Source: Yinghuangia sp051388915 | GTDB taxonomy: Bacteria > Actinomycetota > Actinomycetes > Streptomycetales > Streptomycetaceae | Reading direction: 5' to 3' | Assembly: GCF_051388915.1 (NCBI RefSeq) | Contig: NZ_JBPKBH010000001.1 | Span: forward strand, 186,001 to 250,000 | Length of the DNA stretch: 64,000 nt | Shown: piece after piece, positions 46,172 through 53,830 of the stretch | How positions within the stretch are numbered: the stretch's first letter is position 1 | Layout: each line of letters opens with the position of its first letter | Notes under the pieces: generated by a model | Told to the model about the DNA's origin: nothing | Seen by the model: only the letters and a program-made list of their open reading frames with translations | Databases searched by the model: none | Program-made: the position numbers and the translations under genes

Positions 46172-49100
46172 CTAATCGAGCGCGCGGACGCTGCGGCCGA
46201 GGCGGGCGAGGTCGCGGAGCCGCCGTTCGTAGCTCCACCCGAGCAGGATCAGCAGTGCCCCGGCGCCGGCGAACACGCCCCAGCGCGGCAGCGCGTGGTA
46301 CGCGGCCAGCACCGGCGAGCTGAGCTGGAACACCGCCAGCACCGCGAGCGTGCCCGCGCCCATGAGCAGCGGCGCCTGGAGTCGGAACCGTGCCCCGGCG
46401 ACCAGGCTCGCGAGCGCGGCGGCGCCGAGCAGCGCGGGCCGCAGGGCGGCGTCGTCCGAGATCGCGAGCGGCAGGGACGGCAGCAGCGTGAACGCGAGGC
46501 CCGCGCCGTACGCCGTCCACGAGTGCAGTCCGGGCCTGCGGCGGCGGAACCACCGGCCGCCCGCGAGCGTGAGCACGCCGGGCGGCGCGGTGTACGGCTC
46601 GGGCTCCGCCACACCGGCCGTGCCCAGCCCGGTCCAGTACGCCGCGAGGAGGAGCGCCGCCCCCGCGACCGCCGAGGCCCGGCGCAGATCGGCCGTGCCC
46701 GGCACCCGGCAGGGGAGGCAACCCGCGAGGACCGCCGCGACGCCGGGGACCAGCAGGGCGAACCACGCCAGTTCGGGTTCGGTGGAGACCACGCCCACGA
46801 ACCCGCCGCCGACGGCGCTTACCAGCACCACGACGACCGCGAGCGGCAGCGGGACGGCCGACGCGGGCAGGTGGGGGAGCAGGACGTAGAGCGCGGACGC
46901 CACGCACACGGCCAGCAGCGCGACGCGGTCGGCCGGTGCGTCGGCAGCCGAGGCCGCGGACGCCGTCCCGAGGAGCAGCAGCGCGGCCAGGACCGGCGGC
47001 CACAGGGCTTGCACCGCGGAACGGCGCGCGGGCACCCGGCAGGCGGCGGCCACCGCGGCGACGGACAGTGCCGCGGTGCGCGCCCGCTCGTCGCCGAGCG
47101 TGTTGAGCATGGTGGCCGCCAGGCCGAGCGCCGAGACGGCCTCGATCGTCTCGGCGAGGAGCAGCCGGTCCGTGTTCTTGGTCAGCGACACGCGGGTGGT
47201 GCGTGCCGAAGGGCCCGTGGCCAGGACGATTGCCGCGGTTACGGCCCCGGCGAAGGCCGCCCAGGTAGTGGCGGCTCCGGCCGCGTAGGCGGCGACGGCC
47301 GTGGCGGGAACGGCGGCGGCGACGGCTGCCCCGGCCCACCAGGCCCGGCGTACCGGCGCGTCGGCGATCATGGCCGCCACCGCGGCCGCGGTGATTGCGC
47401 CCAGAGCGACGGCGAGCGCCCGCGCGTCGGTGTGGGCCAGCGCCGCGGAACCGAGCGCCCAGGCGCCCGCGACGCCGACGACCGGCCAGCCGAGCGCCGG
47501 GTGCCGACGGGCGACCGGCACGCCCGCCGCGACCAGCGCGGAGGCCGCCACCGCCAGACCCGCCGCGGCGACCGTCCCGTCGACCTCGCGCCAGGCCGCG
47601 GCCATCGCGGCGTCGGCGAACAGCATCGCCGTGGCCGCCCCCGCGCATACGGGGCGCGGCGTCACGGGCAACGCGGACATCAGGCCGACCAGGACCAGGG
47701 CCACCGGACCCCACACGGCGACCGACAGCGGCGCGTCCGCCAGCGACCACACCGTGCCCAGCGCGACGAGACCGAGCCCCGCCGCCCGCGCGGAGTGCGC
47801 CTGCCACGCGACCGGGAACAGCCGCCCGGCCGCGGCGACCAGGACGGCACCCGCGACCACCTGGTAGCCGATCGCCGCAGCCAGCGGGACGTCGAACACG
47901 AAAGGCGCGACCACGAGTTCGGACACGACCGCGGTCAGCGCCAGCATGCGCCACCAGGTCCCGCGTCCGAGCTGGTGCGCGGCGGCGCCCACGGTCAGGG
48001 AGACGCCGACGATGATCACCGAGGGGGCGGCGCCGAGCTCCCAGTCCGCGGTCGGCGTCATGGCCTCGCGGGCGCTCGACCACCCGCCGCCGTCCGCCGA
48101 CCAGGGGTGGGACAACCACGCGACCGGCCCGAACAGCGCCGCCGCGACCGACACCACCGCGGTGACCCCGCCGACCGCGAACGGCACGGCGAGCACGGCC
48201 AGCGGGCCGGGGCGGTACGCCCGGGGCACCGCGTAGACCAGGGCCACCAGCACCAGCGACAGGGCCGACAGCACCGCGAGGCTCCAGCCCGTGGAGATGT
48301 CTCCCTCGGAACCCCTGTCGCCTGTGAGGGCCGCGCTCATCGCGAGCGCGGTGCAGAACGCGACGGTGCCGGCGGCCGAGGCGATGTGCCGGATGGCGCC
48401 GTACGCGCGCATGACGCGGGCGACGAAACCGGCGGTCACGACCACCATGGCCATCGTGGCGGCGGCCGCGCCGCTGCCGGACTCGGCGACCGCGAGGCCG
48501 AAGGCGGCCGTCCAGTAGGCCGCCGTGGCCAGCAGCGCGATCCGCACCGAGGGCGACTGCGGCAGTCGGCGGGTGGGCGGCGCGTGCCCGTCGGATTTCA
48601 CCGCGGCGTCGACCGGCTTGCGGAACGCTCGGTGCAGCAGGGCGGCTTCGGCGGCGGCCTGGGCGGCGAAGCCGATCGCGAGGGGCAGCAGCGAGTCGTT
48701 CGACCGGCCGATGTGCCCGGCCAGCAGCGGTACGGGCGCCTGCAACAGCAGCGCGGCGGACACCCGCAGCGTGCGCAGGCCGAGGACCATGCTTCCGGCG
48801 AGTGCGGCGCCGCCCACGGCGGCCACCGTCACGGCCGAGACCAGCAGGCCCCCGGCGCCGCGCATGCCTCCGAGGTCGGCGGCGTACGCGGCGTACCCGT
48901 CGAGCAGGCCCATCGCCACCGCGACGATGCCCAGGGCCTCGGCGGTGAGCGGCAGGTCGCGACGCTCGGCGACGGCCGTGCCGATCGCCGCGGCGACGAG
49001 CATGAGCGCCATCACGATCGCGCGGCCGCCGGTGCCGGAGCGCTGCCAGGTCATGGCGACGAAGACGAGTGCGGCGACGATGAGGAAGAGGACGCCGGTG

Positions 49101-49696
49101 CCGAGGATCAGCCGGGCGACCCGGCGGCGGCCGACCTCGGGACCCGCGGCCGGGGCGGCGGAGGGTGCGGGCGCGGGTGCGCCGAACGAACGCGCGCTCC
49201 AGTCCGCGGCAGGCACCTGACCGCCGACCGGCGCGGTGGGCGTGGCGGCAGGTTCGGTGGCAGGCGGCGCGGCCGCGCCGGGGGCCGTACCCGCGGACGC
49301 CGGGGTCACCGGCAGCGCACCGAACACCTCGCGCCGCCACCGTCCGCCGCCCTGCTCGCCGGGGACCGGCCGGTCCGGCTGGACCGGGCGGGTCCGCGGG
49401 TGTGCCGCGGTGTCCACCGACCCGTTCGCCGACGTTCCGGCGGCGGACGCGGCGTTCTCGGGCGGCGCATCCGCCGGTCTGGGAGCCGGGACCACGGACG
49501 CGCGCAGGCTGCGCAGAAGATTCGCGCGCTGCTCCAGCAGCCGTTTGGCCTCGCTGCTGACGTTCCACAGCTCCGCCGCCACGGGGCCGGTCAGCGGCAG
49601 CGCGCAGCGCTCGCACATCGACGGCCTCGGCGCGGGCAACGGACCCGTGCAATCAGGGCATCTCGCGGGATTCGCGAGCAAATTGATGTCGATCAT
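46172..49696 (-). CDS. Giant zinc-ribbon multipass membrane protein (SCO7613-type)
   Basis: This protein of 1174 residues has an N-terminal zinc ribbon CPDC...CERC (residues ~14-32), a Pro/Ala-rich cytoplasmic region to about residue 190, then about 30 hydrophobic segments to the end, with few charged loops and a basic tail (SYERRLRDLARLGRSVRALD). Databases name such proteins after the SCO7613 C-terminal domain; no function is known. The ATG complementing 49694-49696 has GGGGGAG 5 bases upstream. It is divergent from coaBC across a 317-base spacer (49697-50013) in which I see no gene, and sits in a block splitting rpoZ from coaBC. Confidence 0.85.
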   Translation of the reverse strand: MIDINLLANPARCPDCTGPLPAPRPSMCERCALPLTGPVAAELWNVSSEAKRLLEQRANLLRSLRASVVPAPRPADAPPENAASAAGTSANGSVDTAAHPRTRPVQPDRPVPGEQGGGRWRREVFGALPVTPASAGTAPGAAAPPATEPAATPTAPVGGQVPAADWSARSFGAPAPAPSAAPAAGPEVGRRRVARLILGTGVLFLIVAALVFVAMTWQRSGTGGRAIVMALMLVAAAIGTAVAERRDLPLTAEALGIVAVAMGLLDGYAAYAADLGGMRGAGGLLVSAVTVAAVGGAALAGSMVLGLRTLRVSAALLLQAPVPLLAGHIGRSNDSLLPLAIGFAAQAAAEAALLHRAFRKPVDAAVKSDGHAPPTRRLPQSPSVRIALLATAAYWTAAFGLAVAESGSGAAAATMAMVVVTAGFVARVMRAYGAIRHIASAAGTVAFCTALAMSAALTGDRGSEGDISTGWSLAVLSALSLVLVALVYAVPRAYRPGPLAVLAVPFAVGGVTAVVSVAAALFGPVAWLSHPWSADGGGWSSAREAMTPTADWELGAAPSVIIVGVSLTVGAAAHQLGRGTWWRMLALTAVVSELVVAPFVFDVPLAAAIGYQVVAGAVLVAAAGRLFPVAWQAHSARAAGLGLVALGTVWSLADAPLSVAVWGPVALVLVGLMSALPVTPRPVCAGAATAMLFADAAMAAAWREVDGTVAAAGLAVAASALVAAGVPVARRHPALGWPVVGVAGAWALGSAALAHTDARALAVALGAITAAAVAAMIADAPVRRAWWAGAAVAAAVPATAVAAYAAGAATTWAAFAGAVTAAIVLATGPSARTTRVSLTKNTDRLLLAETIEAVSALGLAATMLNTLGDERARTAALSVAAVAAACRVPARRSAVQALWPPVLAALLLLGTASAASAADAPADRVALLAVCVASALYVLLPHLPASAVPLPLAVVVVLVSAVGGGFVGVVSTEPELAWFALLVPGVAAVLAGCLPCRVPGTADLRRASAVAGAALLLAAYWTGLGTAGVAEPEPYTAPPGVLTLAGGRWFRRRRPGLHSWTAYGAGLAFTLLPSLPLAISDDAALRPALLGAAALASLVAGARFRLQAPLLMGAGTLAVLAVFQLSSPVLAAYHALPRWGVFAGAGALLILLGWSYERRLRDLARLGRSVRALD

Positions 49697-50013
49697 CGAA
49701 ACTCCCCCGGTGCGCGCATGTCGGCGCGCACTCAATGGCCTCGGTCGTCGTCGGACCCTGTTCGCGGGCGATCGACCGCGCCCGTACTCGGAGTTCCCCG
49801 CTCCGAGCGTCCAGCGTGGCGTTGTGCGCGCCGCCGGACCATCCGCGTTCGTACTCAAGCGGTACTCGGTATTCCTGCCGGCACCAGTTGCGACGCACCC
49901 GAGGGCCCGCCGGTTCGCCGGTCGCATTCGCGCGTCGCTACGCTCGAAAGCCGCAGGCACGGACAACACGCAGGAACCCATCGGCACCGTGCGCAGGAGA
50001 TGCAGGAGAAGCG

Positions 50014-51219
50014 ATGACCCAGCAGCGTCCCCGTGTGGTCCTCGGCGTCGCGGGCGGCATCGCCGCGTACAAGGCGTGCGACGTCCTGCGGCGGTTCACC
50101 GAGTCGGGGCATGAGGTGCGGGTGGTGCCGACGGCGAGCGCGCTCAAGTTCGTCGGGGCGCCGACCTGGGCGGCCTTGTCCGGACAGCCGGTGGCCACCG
50201 ATGTGTGGGACGACGTGCACGAGGTGCCGCACGTGCGGATCGGGCAGGCCGCCGACCTCGTCGTCGTCGCCCCGGCGACCGCGGACATCCTGGCCAAGGC
50301 GGCCCACGGCCTCGCCGACGACCTGCTGACGAACACCCTTCTGACGGCGCGCTGTCCGGTCGTGTTCGTGCCCGCGATGCACACCGAGATGTGGGAGCAC
50401 CCGGCGACCCGCGCGAACGTCGCGACCCTGCGCGATCGCGGGGCGATCGTCCTGGAGCCCGCGGTGGGCCGCCTCACCGGCAAGGACACCGGCAAGGGGC
50501 GGCTGCCCGAGCCGGAGGAGATCTTCCGGACCGCGCGGCGTGCGCTGTTGCGCGGTCGCCAGGCGCCGGATCTCGCGGGGCGGCACGTCGTCGTCTCGGC
50601 GGGCGGCACGCGCGAACCGCTGGACCCGGTGCGGTTTCTGGGCAACCGGTCGTCCGGTAAGCAGGGGTACGCGCTGGCCCGTACCGCCCTGGCCCGCGGC
50701 GCCCGGGTCACGCTGATCGCCGCCAACGTCGGTCTCGCGGACCCGGCGGGCGCGGACGTCGTGCCCGTCGGCACCGCCGTGGAACTGCGCGAGGCCGTGG
50801 TGAAGGCCGCCGCGGACGCGGACTGCGTGGTGATGGCCGCCGCCGTGGCCGATTTCCGGCCGGTCGCGTACGCGGGCGGGAAGATCAAGAAGACGGACGC
50901 CGAGCCCGACCCCATCGCGCTGGCCAAGAACCCCGACATCCTCGCCGAGATCTCGCGCGAACGCCCGCGCCCCGGGCAGGTGGTGGTGGGCTTCGCGGCG
51001 GAGACCGACGACGTCCTCGCGCACGGCCGGGCGAAGCTCGCGCGCAAGGGCTGCGATCTTCTGGTGGTCAACGAGGTGGGGGAGACCCGCACGTTCGGCG
51101 CGGACGGCAACGAGGCGGTCCTCCTGGGCGCCGACGGCAGCGAAACGGCCGTTCCGTTCGGCCCCAAGGAGGACTTGGCCGACGCGGTGTGGGACCGGGT
51201 CGCCGCGCTGCTGACCTGA
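50014..51219 (+). CDS. coaBC: Bifunctional phosphopantothenoylcysteine decarboxylase / phosphopantothenate-cysteine ligase
   Basis: This 401-residue protein makes 4'-phosphopantetheine for CoA. The N-terminal flavoprotein domain has VLGVAGGIAAYKACDVLRR, the catalytic His in PHVRIGQAADLVVVAPATADILAK-type sequence and PAMHTEMW. The C-terminal ligase starts near residue 190 (VVVSAGGTREPLDPVRFLGN). The usual Cys-containing loop is replaced by GRLTGKDTGKGRLPE without Cys, a variant also typical of actinobacteria. ATG 50014 has GGAGAA upstream. metK follows after 200 bases. Confidence 0.96.
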   Translation: MTQQRPRVVLGVAGGIAAYKACDVLRRFTESGHEVRVVPTASALKFVGAPTWAALSGQPVATDVWDDVHEVPHVRIGQAADLVVVAPATADILAKAAHGLADDLLTNTLLTARCPVVFVPAMHTEMWEHPATRANVATLRDRGAIVLEPAVGRLTGKDTGKGRLPEPEEIFRTARRALLRGRQAPDLAGRHVVVSAGGTREPLDPVRFLGNRSSGKQGYALARTALARGARVTLIAANVGLADPAGADVVPVGTAVELREAVVKAAADADCVVMAAAVADFRPVAYAGGKIKKTDAEPDPIALAKNPDILAEISRERPRPGQVVVGFAAETDDVLAHGRAKLARKGCDLLVVNEVGETRTFGADGNEAVLLGADGSETAVPFGPKEDLADAVWDRVAALLT

Positions 51220-51418
51220 GCCGGCGGGCCGGTCCGCCGCCCCGACGGGCCGCGGCGTTGCTGACCGCGCGTGAGGAACACCACGTCACCCGCGTGGCTG
51301 GACGGCAGCTACGTCGGTGCGCCCCTTGCGGCTACACTCGGGCCAGAATTCCGGCGACACGGGCCGCAACCTGCACGTCGTCGTCAGCCAGCAGCCGCTG
51401 CAAACACCAGGGAGCGAA

Positions 51419-52612
51419 GTGTCCCGTCGACTGTTCACCTCGGAGTCCGTGACCGAAGGTCACCCGGACAAGATCGCCGACCAGATCAGCGACTCCATCC
51501 TGGACGCGCTCCTCAAGGAGGACCCCAGGTCCCGGGTCGCCGTCGAGACGCTGATCACCACCGGCCAGGTCCACGTCGCCGGCGAGGTGACGACCAAGGG
51601 TTACGCGGACATCCCCACCATCGTCCGCGACCGGGTCCTCGAAATCGGCTACGACAGCTCGAAGAAGGGCTTCGACGGCGCCTCGTGCGGCGTCTCGATC
51701 TCCATCGGCTCGCAGTCCCCGGACATCGCGCAGGGCGTCGACGACGCCTACGAGGCCCGGGTCGAGGGCGACGAGGACGAGCTCGACCGCCAGGGCGCGG
51801 GCGACCAGGGCCTCATGTTCGGGTACGCGTGCGACGACACCCCCGAGCTGATGCCGCTCCCCATCACACTCGCGCACCGCCTTTCGAAGCGCCTGTCCGA
51901 GGTGCGCAAGAACGGGACCATCCCCTACCTGCGCCCGGACGGCAAGACCCAGGTCACCATCGAGTACGACGGCGACCGCCCGGTCCGCCTCGACACCGTG
52001 GTCGTCTCGTCGCAGCACGCCGCCGACATCGACCTCGACTCGCTGCTCGCCCCCGACATCCGCGAGTACGTCGTGGAGCCGGAGCTTGCCGACCTCGGCA
52101 TCGACACCGAGGGCTACCGCCTGCTGGTCAACCCGACCGGCCGCTTCGAGATCGGCGGCCCGATGGGCGACGCCGGGCTCACCGGCCGCAAGATCATCAT
52201 CGACACGTACGGCGGCATGGCCCGGCACGGCGGCGGCGCGTTCTCCGGCAAGGACCCGTCCAAGGTGGACCGCTCCGCGGCGTACGCGATGCGCTGGGTC
52301 GCGAAGAACATCGTGGCGGCGGGGCTCGCGCGGCGCTGCGAGGTGCAGGTCGCGTACGCGATCGGCAAGGCGGAGCCGGTCGGCCTGTTCGTCGAGACGT
52401 TCGGCACCGAGAGCCTGCCGGTCGAGAAGATCCAGTCGGCCGTCACCGAGGTCTTCGACCTGCGCCCGGCGGCGATCATCCGGGACCTCGACCTGCTGCG
52501 CCCGATCTACACGGCGACGGCGGCGTACGGCCACTTCGGCCGCGACCTGCCGGACTTCACCTGGGAGCGCACCGACCGGGTGGACGCGCTGAAGGCGGCG
52601 CTCGGGCGGTAG
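51419..52612 (+). CDS. metK: S-adenosylmethionine synthetase
   Basis: This 397-residue enzyme has the N-terminal TSESVTEGHPDKIADQISD, then GAGDQGLMFGYACDD and the phosphate loop GGGAFSGKDPSKVDRS. GTG 51419 has GGGAGCGAA ahead. A TACACT hexamer at 51333 is a candidate -10. I see no SAM riboswitch in the 200-base leader. It is the main methyl donor source; a gap starts 54 bases after the stop. Confidence 0.98.
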   Translation: MSRRLFTSESVTEGHPDKIADQISDSILDALLKEDPRSRVAVETLITTGQVHVAGEVTTKGYADIPTIVRDRVLEIGYDSSKKGFDGASCGVSISIGSQSPDIAQGVDDAYEARVEGDEDELDRQGAGDQGLMFGYACDDTPELMPLPITLAHRLSKRLSEVRKNGTIPYLRPDGKTQVTIEYDGDRPVRLDTVVVSSQHAADIDLDSLLAPDIREYVVEPELADLGIDTEGYRLLVNPTGRFEIGGPMGDAGLTGRKIIIDTYGGMARHGGGAFSGKDPSKVDRSAAYAMRWVAKNIVAAGLARRCEVQVAYAIGKAEPVGLFVETFGTESLPVEKIQSAVTEVFDLRPAAIIRDLDLLRPIYTATAAYGHFGRDLPDFTWERTDRVDALKAALGR

Positions 52613-52657
52613 TCGCGACCCCGCGCAAATTGCACTGACGGCGGCCCGCCGAACCGG

Positions 52658-52814
52658 CTGACGGTTNNNNNNNNNNNNNNNNNNNNNNNNNNNNNNNNNN
52701 NNNNNNNNNNNNNNNNNNNNNNNNNNNNNNNNNNNNNNNNNNNNNNNNNNNNNNNNNNNNNNNNNNNNNNNNNNNNNNNNNNNNNNNNNNNNNNNNNNNN
52801 NNNNNNNNNNNNNN
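52658..52814. other. Half of an inverted repeat running into a 148-N gap
   Basis: CTGACGGTT at 52658-52666 abuts the Ns (52667-52814). It equals the left half of the CTGACGGTTCGTCAG palindrome at 63358, so CGTCAG is predicted as the first missing sequence. This gap has no poly-G edge. Confidence 0.5.
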
Positions 52815-52864
52815 CCGCCGTCGTTCGCGGACGTCCTTGACCGTCTCGGCGAGGCCCGAAGAGT

Positions 52865-52876
52865 GGGGCTAGCCCC
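52865..52876. promoter_or_regulatory. Palindrome GGGGCTAGCCCC upstream of the DUF1707 gene
   Basis: A perfect 12-base palindrome (14 with flanking T and A) lies 24 bases before a TAGCCT -10-like hexamer (52901-52906), near the -35 position, as expected for an operator of that promoter. Confidence 0.5.
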
Positions 52877-52913
52877 ATGGGCACGACCCGTCGGCGTGCC
52901 TAGCCTCGGAGTC

Positions 52914-53486
52914 ATGCTGAGGCAACCGGCCATGCGGGCTTCCGACGTCGACCGCGAAGCGGCGGTCGAACTCCTGCGGACACATCACGACCAGGGGCGC
53001 CTGACGCTGGACGAGTACACCGAGCGCATCGGCGCGGCGTACTCCGCGGTGACCCTGGGGGAACTGGCCCAGCTCCTCAAGGACCTGCCGCCGCCCGAGC
53101 ACCTGGAGTACGACGTCGAGGTGCTGCGCGCGGCCTGGCAGCGGTCCGCGGCGGTGCAGCCGGTCGTCCCGCCGACACCGAGACCCGCGCGGTCGGCCGC
53201 GGCGCCGTCGGTGCCCGTGCCGGTGCCTGTTCCCGTGCCGGTCGCGGCGCGGATGCGGCAGGCGCGCGAGGAGAGCGGTCGGGACGGGGTGAGCGCCCGG
53301 AGGATCCTGCGCGGATTGTGGACGGCCGTGCTGGCGGTGACGGCCGTCAACGTCGCGATCTGGTTCCTGGTGCTGATCACCGAACAGCCGGTGTACTTCT
53401 GGCCGATCTGGGTCTTCGGGCCACCGGCGGCGGTGCTGGGCGCGGCGGAGCTGTGCGTGCGGCGGCACAGCGGGCCGGATTCCTGA
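52914..53486 (+). CDS. DUF1707 membrane protein
   Basis: This protein of about 190 residues has the N-terminal DUF1707 signature RASDVDREAAVELLRTHHDQGRL (split here: RASDVDREAAVELL, then HHDQGRLTLDEYTERI). A Pro/Val linker with alternating VP repeats (VPVPVPVPVPV) and two C-terminal helices with short loop (TAVLAVTAVNVAIWFLVLI, PIWVFGPPAAVLGAAEL) follow. TAGCCT ends 7 bases before ATG 52914, implying a leaderless mRNA and supporting this start over ATG 52932. Function unknown. Confidence 0.85.
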   Translation: MLRQPAMRASDVDREAAVELLRTHHDQGRLTLDEYTERIGAAYSAVTLGELAQLLKDLPPPEHLEYDVEVLRAAWQRSAAVQPVVPPTPRPARSAAAPSVPVPVPVPVPVAARMRQAREESGRDGVSARRILRGLWTAVLAVTAVNVAIWFLVLITEQPVYFWPIWVFGPPAAVLGAAELCVRRHSGPDS

Positions 53487-53569
53487 CGGGAGCGTGCGCG
53501 CACGGGCCGCCGCAACAGCCGCCCCGGTTCGCTTGCTCGGCCGCACACGCGAGCCTGCTCACGCGGGTG

Positions 53570-53795
53570 TCAGCTGCTCGCCCTCGCGCCGGTCCGCCGC
53601 TCGCCCGCCCGCTCGCCCTCGCGCCGGTTGGCCGCTTGGCCGCTCGCCCGCCTGCTCGCCCACCTGCTCGCCCTCACGCCGCTCGGCCGCTTGCCCGCCT
53701 GCCTGCTTGCTCGGCCGCCTGCCCTCGTGCCGGTCCGCCGTTCGCCCGCCCGGCCGCTTGCCCGCGCGGCGGTTGCGGCGGGAGCGTGGTCTGAC
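53570..53795. repeat. Low-complexity GC repeat between DUF1707 gene and priA
   Basis: About 225 bases are built from shuffled copies of GCTCGCCC, GCCGCTTGGCC and CGCCGGT words. No gene or promoter is evident in the 344-base spacer 53487-53830. Confidence 0.75.
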
Positions 53796-53830
53796 CCTGT
53801 CCTGTCGTCCTGATCTGGGAAGATGCCTGT

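Noticed and set aside
46295..50017. A 1240-codon plus-strand frame antisense to the large membrane protein
   Set aside because: The product is an Arg/Gly/His-rich low-complexity sequence, while the minus strand encodes regular membrane helices and has a good ribosome site.
51220..51418. SAM riboswitch upstream of metK
   Set aside because: No SAM-I, SAM-II or SAM-IV core motif could be read in the leader.
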